The notes beneath the pieces are model-generated. The model had not been told where the DNA came from, did no database searches, and saw only the letters and a program-made list of their open reading frames with translations. From Aradus depressus (taxonomy: Eukaryota; Arthropoda; Insecta; Hemiptera; Aradidae): a DNA stretch of 64,000 nucleotides. Shown piece after piece: positions 54,480-64,000 of the stretch (position 1 is its first letter; the number at the start of each line of letters is the position of its first letter). Both the position numbers and the translations under genes were made by a program. Location: assembly GCA_963662175.1 (NCBI GenBank), contig OY759216.1:55569087-55633086 (forward strand), in the 5' to 3' direction.

Positions 54480-56250
54480 ACATCTCTACATATATTTCTG
54501 GGCATTTATATATTGTGTATATATAAATAAATAACAGTACCTTCTTTGCGGATCAATTTTACTGTTAATTCACTCCTATTTAGTTCATTACACCTTAAGC
54601 CTAAACACAACTCTCCATCTTTACTCAGACCGTCTCACCATCCAGACCTCGACTCCTCTCTCATAAATTCAAAAACAGCTGATGTCCCTGTTTTGTTTTT
54701 TTACTCATTTGTTTTAAAAGAAAATGCTTTCTTATTATTTATTTACTAATTTAGTTTCTTCTTGTAGAAAAATAAATATAGTTTTTTTTTTTTTATATTA
54801 TCTAAACATGTGTATTTTTTTTTTTGTACATTACAGCCAATTTAATTTGTTTCAGTGCTACAGCAATTTTAAACTTTAATGTTTTCAAAAAACTCGGGAA
54901 ATTTGTTTTAATTAAATCAGAATAATAATCCATGCTTAAATTAACTTCTCACTCTTCGTCTTCGAAGTCTCTCAATTGACAGATTTTCAGAACAAACAAT
55001 GGCACTACGCTGAAGGCACAAATATTGGCGAATTAGGAGGCGAAGGATCTGACAGATGCACCTGCTCTGTAGTTGCTGTGATGAAGGTCACTGCCAGACT
55101 CAATGTTTACACGTATGTAAGATAGGCGACGCGCGTCCGAGCGCGCCAAATTAATTTAAAAATACGTTATAGGTGGGGATCTCCCAGATGCAGCGCCACC
55201 ATCCGAGTGTTAATAAAGAGTAGAATCTAAAAACCACAAAAGTTTCTCGGTTTGGGAGCAGTTGACAATAAAAAATTAATTCGTGATCTTCAAGACGGTA
55301 CTCTTCCAAATCAATAAACCCCACTGTAGTTGAAGCCCGGACATGAGGCCACAATAACAAACAAACAACACAAAATGTCACCAATACCCAAGGAAACAGC
55401 TGAAAGACACAGATTTATGCATGCATACACAATTTTTTTTAAAATGTATAATTCAGAAGCAAATAAAAAATATTTACAAAAAAAGCAAACAAGAAATAAG
55501 GTCAAGCATTTGTATTATATTTACCAAAAAAAACAAACAAAAAAAAACGAGATGCAGCGCAGTTTATAAGAGAAATTGTAAATTCAACTCATTTTTTTAA
55601 GAAATGGGATGAATAGTTTCACGTGGAACAGAAAATAACGACATCAAAGAAACTTGGCACTCCCCGAAATAGAATAAGAAAAACCGACATTTTCTAGGTC
55701 AAGTACAGATGGTGGGTACACTATGGCGGCGTGCGAGGCACACGGGCGGCCTAAAAGCCCAGAATAGGGGCGGCCACCCTAATGTTTCTTTTCCTTATTT
55801 TAAATTTATTGTTGACAAATCCAAATATAGACAAGAGGACAAAAAGAAACTGAAACCCCTTGGAAAAGCAAGATAAATTCCTTTGAAAGGATGGGGAAAA
55901 AAAAGGAAATATAGGTAATCAAAAGTAGCTACGGCAGTTGGCAGCCTGCTTTTGTAGAGAGACTGACAGGCCTTTCGTTATTATCTATCGACTGTGATCT
56001 CTTGAATTCTATTGACACAAAACGTGATGTAGACAATGTTGCTTCCATTAACGCCAGAAGAGCCATGCTTTGATTACAATTTACTTTTATTTAATGACTA
56101 TTTGTGAGAAATGTTTCTACTTTTATTTGAAAAAAATTTACTTGTGTTCCTTAAAAACTACTTTACTAAACTAAGTTGTATTTTTTAAAAAAATCTGTTA
56201 ATATTAGCTATATTGTGTCGGTTGTTATTATTTCTAAGCCTCCCGATTTA
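54480..56250. other. no gene seen
   Basis: This is a mixed AT-rich stretch. A SINE tail fragment lies at 55325-55362 (GTTGAAGCCCGGACATGAGG). A GC-richer block at 54990-55145 includes GGCGACGCGCGTCCGAGCGC but has no open frame, and a GC-rich patch lies at 55720-55790 (GGGCGGCCTAAAAGCCCAGA). The ORFs at 54546 and 55330 are low-complexity. Confidence 0.5.
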
Positions 56251-56561
56251 AATCCATTTATTTAGCTATTGTTCCGTTGTCTCCCCGTTTCAAACTGACC
56301 CCCTCCACCTGGCTTCTCCCCTCTCTCCAACTCTCTCGTTCCTCCGCCGCGCCCTCCCCCCTCCACTTCATACTATATCAGGCTGTCCTAGCCTCTCAGT
56401 ATACATTCATTTCATCCGTTATTCTTTCTTAGTTTTCTATTATAAGCCCTTTTTGAATTTTGTTTTTTGTTATTCTCCTTTTTCCTTCTGTACTTTACAC
56501 ATATGTAAGAGGAAGTCGATGCCTAGCCTTGGTCTATTCATAAATATTTATATAATTTTAT

Positions 56562-57332
56562 TTGATGTTTTGTTGTCTCCTAATTTCTCTCCTTTACCTC
56601 CCTTCCTCATCACCTCTCATGACATATAATACCCTTCAATGTTGCCATGTTAATGCCCAGTCCCTGCCAGCCCATCACGATGAGTTCTCCGATTTCCTCC
56701 ACTCAAATAGCTTCCATATCATCGGCATTTCTGAGAGCTGGCTCAAACCCTGGATCCCCTCCTCCTCCGTCTCTCTTCCTGACCACCATCTCTTCAGAAA
56801 CGACCGGCTAGGCAGACCTGGCGGCGGGGTTGCTGTTTTTGTCCATCACAGCCTCAAGTGCCGTCGTCTTGACTCCTCATCATCCCCGCCTTCTTCTTCC
56901 CAAGTTGAATTCCTCTTCCTTGAAATACATATCGATTCCACCAAACTCCTTTATGGAGTAGTTTACCGACCTCCTAAAGTCCCTTTTGACCCCACCTTTG
57001 AGTCAGCTCTCCTCCGTCTGATTCCCCTCTATAGTTGCATCCTGATCTCCGGTGACTTCAACTCCGACCTTCTGTCTCCAGCAGCTCCCAACTCCAAGTA
57101 TCTCCTGGACCTCTGCTATTCTTTAAACCTTTTCATAGTTCCCTACGCCCGACTCATCATACCCCTACTTCTCACTCCTGGTTGGATCTCCACCTGGCTG
57201 ACTCCCAACAGAAGATTAGTTCCTCCGCCCAACAGCCAGTTCCCTTCCTTTCTGCTCACGACCTCATCCAAATCTCCTACGACATACCATCTCCTCACCT
57301 TACTCCTAGATCTTTACTCCTCCGAAACCTGA
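56562..57332 (+). pseudogene. LINE ORF2: AP-like endonuclease
   Basis: It contains LQCCHVNAQSLPAHHDEFSD, HIIGISESWLKPW (catalytic Glu), RPGGGVAVFVHHSLKC, KLLYGVVYRPPK and CILISGDFNSDLL (GDFN). The start is probably the Met of MTYNTLQCCH near 56620. The frame shifts near 57170, where the sequence continues in the next frame as DLHLADSQQKISSSAQQPVP. Confidence 0.88.
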
Positions 57333-57871
57333 AGTCCTTAACCTTCGAGACGCTCCAAGAGGACCTTGACGCAGCGGACTGGCAAGCTATCTTTGATCTG
57401 ACCTCAATCTACGAGAAGGTGAATACTTTCAACCAGATCCTCCTGAAGCTGCTCGACAAGCACGCTCCTCTGAAGATGAGGCAGCTCAGACGACCACCGG
57501 CCCCATGGATAACCCCAGAAATCAGGGAAATCATGAAGGAACGGGACTCTGTCCGAAGGAGGTTCTACCGATCCAAGTTGGACGTCGACTATTCTTCCTT
57601 CAAAGTCCTGAGGAATCGTGCCCAGTCGCTGATCAGGGCGGCTAAGTCAAAGTTCCTTCTGAATCTGATAGCGGAGGCACCTAACGCCAAGTCAAGATGG
57701 GCAGCTCTTCGGAAGCTCTCGTTAGGTTCCCCCAAAAACCCTCCTTCTCCTTCAATCATCTCTCCCGACACACTTAATTCCTTTTTTGAGTTCCTCCAGG
57801 AGTTCCCCAAGGATCCTATCTTTCCCCGCTCCTATTCTCCCTTTTCCTCTTGGATCTTCCTCCACACATAA
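57182..57871 (+). pseudogene. LINE ORF2: endonuclease end and pre-RT linker
   Basis: LSAHDLIQISYDIPSPH corresponds to the SDHxxI endonuclease end. The linker follows with KHAPLKMRQLRRPPAPWITP, EIREIMKERDSVRRRFYRSK and FLLNLIAEAPNAKSRWAALR. At SPDTLNSFFE the frame runs out of phase into sequence that in another frame reads GVPQGS. Confidence 0.88.
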
Positions 57872-58746
57872 AATTCTGTAAATACCACCTCTACGCGGAT
57901 GATCTGCAGATTTATTTATCCTTTCACCCCTCCAATTTCCCTACCGCATACTCGCAAATATCTGATGACATCAATTCCATATCCTCCTGGGCCAAACAGA
58001 ACAAACTCCTCCTTAATCCTCACAAGACCCAAGCGATAATATTAGGTAACAAAAAACTTCTCAATAACTTAACTGACCCCCCTCTCTTGACTCTGGACAA
58101 CACCAACATTAACTACTCTAGCAGAGTAAAAAACCTGGGTATCATCCTCGACCAATCCCTTTCCTGGAAAGACCACGTATCCTATATTTCCCGTAAATCG
58201 TTCCAATCCCTTGCACAATTTAAACGTTCCCGTCACTCTCTTTCACAAAACTCCCGGAAACTCCTCGTATCATCCCTTGTTTTCCCCCATTTCGACTATG
58301 GGTGCCTGGTTTATAATGATCTGAGTAAGGGACTCGATATCAAACTCCAGCGAATCCTGAACGCTCAAGTCAGATTTGTTTTCGATGTCCCTAGAGACGC
58401 TCATATTTCGCCCTGGTACTACGAGTTGAAATGGCTCAAACCCCCCTACCGCCGAAACTACCTCCTAGGCTCCTTCCTCTTCCTAATGCTTAAATCCAAA
58501 GAACCCTACTACCTCTACCAAATGTTTCAATTCCAGTCCTCGGTTCACCAGAGGCACACTAGATCCCGTCCTTCAGACCTCTTCATCCCCTCCCATCGCT
58601 CCTCAGCCTTCCACAATTCATTCCTTGTCCAGGCCTCTTCTCTTTGGAACTCCCTGCCTCCCCCAATCCGTCACTCTCCTTCCGTGGCTTCCTTCAAATC
58701 CTCACTATTCCAATTCCTCTTCACAAAACAATCCACTCCTCTTTGA
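57795..58746 (+). pseudogene. LINE ORF2: RT catalytic end and C terminus
   Basis: Before the Met at 57850 the same protein starts GVPQGSYLSPLLFSLFLLDL; then come HLYADDLQIYLSFHPSNFPT (catalytic YADD), WAKQNKLLLNPHKTQAIILG, VKNLGIILDQSLSWKDHVSY, RKLLVSSLVFPHFDYGCLVY and the end ASSLWNSLPPPIRHSPSVAS, FKSSLFQFLF. This half is uninterrupted for about 300 codons. RT fingers and palm up to GVPQGS are absent. Confidence 0.9.
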
Positions 58747-59690
58747 TCTCTCCCCCGTATTCTCTAATTCGTCATCCTTAATTATCTAATCATTCTAATT
58801 ACTTTTCCCCCCTTTTTTTTTTTTTCTCTCTCTCTTTCTTGTCTTAGTCATTCTCTAGTTTTATTATATTTTTTTATCATATTTTCTTAATTATTCGTTC
58901 ATAATCAATAATATTGATTTTTGGCTCATTTACACATAACTATATTTTTATTATGCATTTATTTATTTTTTATTTATCTTATTTTCTGCTTTCTAAATTA
59001 ATTTTATTTTTAACCTTGGCTGGGCATCCTTCCTTCTCTTTTATAATCAACCACCGTACTATGCTCGGTCGATTTATATTTATATTTATATTTATATATA
59101 TTTTCAATTTTATCTCTTTCTTAGTTATATGGATTTTTTTTTTTCTTTTTTACTTATTCTCTTTTATTTTTGTAGATACTTTATTTTGTTTCATCATATA
59201 GAAGTTGTTAATTTTATGTTTTTTCCCATTTTTTTTATTTCCTGTTTATCTATTTTTTAGTTGTATAGTTTTTCTCCAATGTAGCACTAATTTTTATTTA
59301 CCTACCTATCTTTTTATTTCTTTGTTCTGATACTATATTTCATTGTTTCATTTTCATTACTCTCTGTATGTATTTATTCTTAGGGGACCTCGGTCCCAGA
59401 ATAATAAAATTTATTTTCATTTCATTTTCATTTCATTATATCAAAGTTTATTATATAATACTAAATTTTATTTGTACTTATATTTTAATTTTATTACCTA
59501 TCATTATTATGTACATAGGTAATAATTATGTTTAATAGTTTATGTTTAATGTTTGAAAATAAAATATTGTTGTCGTTACATGTATTATTAATTTCCTTGC
59601 TCAAGTATTTATTTTGAAAATAAAAATCATTAACTTATTCAAAATATAAAGGAGAAAAACATAAATACATTCGGGTACTTTAATTGTGGA
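58747..59690 (+). other. LINE 3' UTR and AT-rich flank
   Basis: From the stop to about 59436 the sequence is T-rich 3' UTR and tail of the LINE. The ORF at 58914-59201 within it is low-complexity Phe/Ile. After 59440 there is AT-rich flank with no gene. Confidence 0.75.
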
Positions 59691-59711
59691 GGGGGGGGGG
59701 GGGGGGGGGGG
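59691..59711. repeat. poly-G run of 21
   Basis: An uninterrupted run of 21 G is followed by GCGTTATCGTTATTTGCACA and TGGCGGCCAATTCTCGTTGC, ACGGCCCTGGATG. The latter resembles a hAT terminus in reverse orientation. Confidence 0.95.
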
Positions 59712-60099
59712 CGTTATCGTTATTTGCACACTGGCGGCCAATTCTCGTTGCACGGCCCTGGATGTAGGTACATATTAAGTACATTATCTAGAATTTTTGA
59801 TTTATCTAACATATATTTTGACTTACACAGAATATACAAAATAACACCCCAATAAAAATATTCCTCGAATCGTGAATCTTTAAAAATTAGAAATACAATT
59901 TTTCGCAGTCTGCTCATTTTGGGACATATATACCCAGAATTGTCCTGAAAAGACGTTTTGAACACATTTTTAAGGACGTCCTCGATTTCCCCCCAAGTTA
60001 AAGTGCCTCAAAAAATGGGAAAAAACTTATGTTCCCGCTCTCCCTCAAACTTTTAATCTCTTCATTGGTGGATTTTTATTTAATTTTGGGGATTCCAGA

Positions 60100-60475
60100 C
60101 CCGGATGCAGCTCTCCAGGTCAAGAAAGGTCGATCCGATTCGTGAATTACAGGTCTAGAACCACGTTTAGAAGTAGTGCAGAAACATACATGTGAATCTG
60201 GGAGTTGCATCAAATTCGGAGATCAAATGACCTTGAAAAAAGAAAAGAAGAAGGAAGTGTCCAACAAATGAAGAGAACGAAGGTTTAGAGAGAGCGCGGA
60301 AACATACGTGTGATTCGGAATATAGTCTCTAATTTGAAGATCGATGAACCCTCAGAAGAGCAAACATAGAAGTTAGAACGAAAAATTATGTGTGAATCCG
60401 AGTGTGCCTCAAATTCGGAGGTCAAATGTCCCCCAAAAAACATATCCCCAAATCGGAAGGCAGGGTCAACCAAAT
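60100..60475 (-). repeat. diverged inverted counterparts of the 110-bp repeat
   Basis: GGTTTAGAGAGAGCGCGGAA, ACATACGTGTGATTCGG, CCTCAAATTCGGAGGTCAAA and CCCTCAGAAGAGCAAACATA are reverse-complement relatives of the unit at 60541, in at least three partial units. Confidence 0.7.
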
Positions 60476-60540
60476 GATGATTATATGCTAACGAGGCTAT
60501 ATCCAAACTTAAACGTAAGTTTCTGCTCTCCCTCCAAACC

Positions 60541-60985
60541 TTCATTTGCTGGAACACGCCTTCAGTTTTTGCTCTTTTGAGGGTCCTTTGACCCCTGAAT
60601 TTGAGGCTACACCCCGTGTCATAAATATGTTGCTGCTCTCCCTCTAAACTTTCATTTGCTGGAACACGCCTTCAGTTTTTGCTCTTTTGAGGGTCCTTTG
60701 ACCCCTGAATTTGAGGCTACACCCCGTGTCATAACTATGTTGCTGCTCTCCCTCTAAACTTTCATTTGCTGGAACACGCCTTCAGTTTTTGCTCTTTTGA
60801 GGGTCCTTTGACCCCTGAATTTGAGGCTACACCCCGTGTCATAACTATGTTGCTGCTCTCCCTCTAAACTTTCATTTGCTGGAACACGCCTTCAGTTTTT
60901 GCTCTTTTGAGGGTCCTTTGACCCCTGAATTTGAGGCTACACCCCGTGTCATAACTATGTTTCTGCTCTCCCTCTAAACCTTCAG
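60541..60985 (+). repeat. 110-bp tandem repeat, four units
   Basis: TTCATTTGCTGGAACACGCC starts at 60541, 60651, 60761 and 60871, an exact 110-bp period. The units differ at one or two bases (for example ATAAATATG against ATAACTATG). Each holds GCTCTTTTGAGGGTCCTTTG and GAATTTGAGGCTACACCCCG. Degenerate units continue to about 61110. Confidence 0.95.
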
Positions 60986-61129
60986 TCCATTTAATTGGAG
61001 GACATTTGACTTCTGTTTTTGCATCATTGAGGCTCCTCCGATTTCTGAATATGAGACTACCCCCGGCTCATACCTATGTTTTCGCTCTCCCTCTAAGACT
61101 TCTCGTCTGGAAGTGATTGTTCCGAGAAT

Positions 61130-61237
61130 GTGCAATGTCAGGTATTCATTAACCCTTTAACCTATTCCAGGTAACTAAACCAAAATAACATTAGGGTTTA
61201 TGTCCATCCGATTGATGAAAGAGTGCTCTGGTAGTAA
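61130..61237 (+). repeat. SINE-family copy, left half, split by a transposon
   Basis: TGTGCAATGTCAGGTATTCA, TTTATGTCCATCCGATTGAT and GAGTGCTCTGGTAGTAA correspond to the SINE 3' half. The copy resumes at 61950 with GCGATAAGAACC, matching TAGTAGGCGATATGATCTC of intact copies. Confidence 0.75.
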
Positions 61238-61946
61238 AGGCCCATTTACATTATGTCACTTTTGATGAACATCCGTAGTGAATCCTCCAAAGTGAATCAT
61301 CCTTGTTTACATATTTTCATCCAGTTATGTGTTTTCACTGCTCAGTGTTCCTCATAATTTCGTGTTTGTGTGCCCTCTTCGCGTATAGTGCCAGAATATG
61401 TCTCGTTCGAGAAGGAACTCAAGAGTTGTGCGTGCAGGCATTGATTTAATTTCAAGCAGACTACTTCATGAACTGAATGCAAGCCTAACAGCAAGTGGTC
61501 GTGCTCCAAGACGTTGGTGGGTGAAACCATGAGTTTCAAGGAGAGAAAGTGAGGGTGCCTCGTCAACGCTGTTGGTAGAATGGGCAGAAGAAAATCCTGA
61601 GGAGTACAGGAACCATTTAAGAATGGACGAGAACCAATTCGCGAAATCTTTATAATAACAAGTCTCACTACAGACGGGGTTCGACTGGCAATGTGAAATA
61701 CAGAACAGTGAAGAGTGAATGCAAAGAGGGAACGTTTGTTTACATTTGTCACTGCGCCTTCACTCTGGATGAATCATCGGTTGGAGGAACGACTGTTTCA
61801 TCAAAAGTTAGTAGGCGGTCAACTTCTTTCATCGTTCACTTTCGATGTTCACTCTGGAGAAATTGAAGATGAATGGCAGTTTACACTAGTCACTTTGGTT
61901 GATTCATCCAAGATGATCCTCCAAAGTGACAAATGTAAATGGGCCT
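61238..61946. mobile_element. PIF/Harbinger-type element with TAA target duplication
   Basis: The ends AGGCCCATTTACATTATGTC and GACAAATGTAAATGGGCCT are inverted repeats. TAA at 61235-61237 is repeated at 61947-61949, the 3-bp duplication typical of this superfamily. The element is 709 bp and contains a transposase remnant. Subterminal GATGAATCATC and TCCTCCAAAGTGA words recur at both ends. Confidence 0.85.
61560..61665 (+). pseudogene. Harbinger-type transposase fragment
   Basis: One frame reads STLLVEWAEENPEEYRNHLR, MDENQFAKSL-stop. EYxNxLRMDExxF is the start of the Harbinger nuclease domain. The frame ends at TAA just after it, and no catalytic residues follow. Confidence 0.7.
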
Positions 61947-61949
61947 TAA

Positions 61950-64000
61950 GCGATAAGAACCTGGAGTAGAGCAGGTTTTCGTAATTTCCGGCTCATCAGC
62001 TTTATTGTGCATTTTGTCTAGAATCTAGTCTCTAGATAGATTGTTCCAAGTGTGAAATTAGGCTAATGTTTCCGAAAGAATAAAATGTTTAAAAATGATC
62101 CCGCCTGTCCTTTTAGTAAAATAGTACAGCTTGCGCAAAAAAAACAAGGTTTATCAATAAAAAATATAATAAGATGAGAACTATTGTCAAAATGCAACTG
62201 AACTGAGGAACAAAGGACCCCCACCAGCTACTACTTAATAAATCGTATTTTTATAGAATATTTCTTTTGTGTATTGATTATTTATGTTAACCAATCAACG
62301 ATAATTGTTGTTCATGAAGTTTATATGTAAGGTAAGAATAAATAATAATTATTTATTATTGTAAAATGTTGTTGGCACAATTTATACCATCTTTTATATC
62401 ATTGATCAGCTGTTCAAATTAGCAATGTATCGCGACAGTAAAAACCTGGCTGCCAGAGGGGAGTAGGGAAGAAAGCGCATGCGCCGTAAGAATAATTTAT
62501 AATTTGTTTTTTTCCCTTCAAAAAAACCTTTTAAACTTGACTATAGGCGTGATATTGAAAAACGCAATCAAAGATAATGAAAAAGGGTAGAATCAGCAAT
62601 GTTCTCAAATTATAAAGTATATATTAAATAAATATATTGATTATACATATATAAGTATAACAAGCTATATTCTCAGGGATTCAAATTGTAGATTAATAAA
62701 ATTTAAATCAACATTACAATAAAAAAACACGAGTTACAAATAGGCGGAATCACCCCTTAAACATAATATGTTTAATTTAATAAATATAATTACCTTGGTA
62801 TATTAAAGTGCATAATAGCGAGGCAATTATATTTATTAAATTATTCAAACGCAGACAAATAAATTGCAAATACTATTAAGAAAAATGTTTAATGGATGCC
62901 ATAATATGTACAAAAATATAATAAAAAAATTTAGAATGAAGTGAGTAAAATAAAAAAAGAATTACGAAATACATATTATGCATTCTCATCTCTTCTTGAA
63001 ATTGATTTAAAAAATGTTTTACTCGTACATTAAAAATTAATAATAATACCCCACAATTACAATTATTTTTGAATTTAAAAAAAATATGTATATGCTAAAA
63101 GCCATTTTATGAGCGGTTATAGCGTACTAAAATTTTAAAAATATGAGTTGATCTTCCTTCTGTCGGTATCTTACAACTGGCAAAATTTATACTGGCAACA
63201 AAGTACACAGAATTTAAAATTAAACATTAGGATGAGAAGAAAAAAAAAATAAAAAATGGGAAAAGCAAACTGAAATGGGTAGAGTTAAGGTTATGAATAT
63301 AGTGGAAGTTGCCCCCACTCCATTTTGGCAGCCATGGTTGTACTGTCGCTATAATCTGCTCCAATGGAGGATTGAAGGTTTCATCCGTCTGCGATGTGAC
63401 CACAGTTCATCTTCTAGTACACTGTCCATCTCTTAGAATGGCTGTCTTTTGTTCTATTTATCACATCATCTACCACGGCTGACACTCCCCATCTTTTTTT
63501 TAAACGTAAATAAGGTATGTTCCTCTTGAAATAACCTTTTTTTGTCTATCTGTGATTTATATTTTTTTTTTGTTAAAAAAATTATTTCGACACACTTTTT
63601 TTTAAAATTAATGTTGAAATAATCTATTTTTTGTTTAGTTTCTATTGAACCTTGTGAAAATATTGAGTTTGGTGAATATTATTATTATTTTTGTGGAAAA
63701 GATCTTATTTCTTACCGAGAAATGGTGTTGTATATCATATCTGATACTGAAATTTTTCAATGGATGCGATATGGTTCATTAAACAATACAATTAGATAAA
63801 CTGTTATAAATAGAAAAGAAAAGTCACTTGTTATAGTTACAATCTAATATTGCTTCTACCAACTTTTAGTGTAATTGAGACGAACTTATCAGCAAGTTTG
63901 TCATAATGTTCTATTAAAATGAAATAATGGTTCCTTATTTCTGACTCAGTTGTCAATGAATATGACACATTTTTGATAGTTAACTACATTTAAAAAAATA
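61950..64000. other. AT-rich region with one GC-richer block
   Basis: There is nothing coding that I can support. At 63300-63490 the composition rises and the minus strand has ACAACCATGGCTGCCAAAAT, a good translation-start context, but the frame closes after 14 codons. This could be a 5' UTR or first-exon region of a gene on the minus strand, or unrelated. Confidence 0.4.

Larger units (their letters stand above)
56250..59436 (+). mobile_element. LINE of the CR1/Jockey group with internal RT deletion
   Basis: A C-rich 5' region precedes an APE endonuclease. ORF2 continues to the C terminus at 58746. The 3' UTR ends with TAGGGGACCTCGGTCCCAGA, AATAAAA and a TTTCATTTCATTTTCATTTC repeat tail. 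Codon use is C-rich (many CTC, TCC and CCC), unlike host sequence. Damage: a frameshift near 57170, a deletion at about 57790, and a further frame change near 57860. Confidence 0.88.

Noticed and set aside
58914..59201. 95-codon Phe/Ile-rich ORF
   Set aside because: It is T-rich 3' UTR of a LINE and low complexity.
60285..60557. 90-codon minus-strand ORF in the inverted repeat region
   Set aside because: It spans the centre of the palindromic repeat, has no domain signature and no codon bias.

Overview
The window is a piece of an AT-rich animal nuclear genome, almost certainly an arthropod. The evidence is spliced exons with GT..AG borders, a tweety-family gene, and a mobile-element load of mariner with an insect-type N-terminal domain, pogo, hAT, PIF/Harbinger, Jockey-like LINEs, Penelope-like elements, an LTR retrotransposon and a tRNA-derived SINE. 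There are no operons, bacterial genes or CRISPR arrays. I could not fix the species.

Region 1 (1 to about 25 kb) is the 3' half of one host gene on the + strand, a tweety homologue (five-pass membrane protein of the TTYH family). I reconstructed exons at 1-57, 2403-2586, 5111-5212, 14289-14384 (end uncertain), 18856-18989 and 21763-21896 from splice sites whose phases agree. The exon at 14289 carries the family's PFLPP tail motif and can also be read through to its own stop at 14445, so two C termini are possible. A complete intronless 357-codon gene of unknown function (9693-10766) lies inside a tweety intron on the same strand. The introns hold SINE copies, a mariner remnant with about 200-bp inverted ends (581-1524), several MITEs, and hammerhead-ribozyme-like motifs from Penelope-like elements.

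Region 2 (about 25 to 38 kb) is a nest of transposons. A pogo-type transposase remnant starts at 29806. It is followed by a small inverted-repeat element, then a long Penelope-type palindrome with two mirrored hammerhead-like cores that is itself split by a solo LTR with a 4-bp target duplication. Next comes an LTR element (31875-36181) with nearly identical LTRs but most of pol deleted. A hAT 5' end and Penelope-like repeats follow.

Region 3 (about 38 to 53 kb) is a tandem array of related modules of roughly 150-450 bp, with a 904-bp higher-order repeat. On the minus strand it contains a LINE-type gag ORF (46501-47898) whose C-terminal coding segment is itself one array module. A decayed but nearly full-length Jockey element (about 38620-43095, minus) interrupts the array.

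Region 4 (53 to 64 kb) holds Penelope GIY-YIG endonuclease fragments, a second LINE (about 56250-59436, +) with an internal deletion in its reverse transcriptase, a 110-bp tandem repeat with an inverted counterpart, and a PIF/Harbinger element inserted into a SINE with a TAA duplication. The last 2 kb is AT-rich with no gene I can support.

The only confident host genes are tweety and the nested intronless gene. Nearly everything else is mobile-element sequence at different stages of decay.
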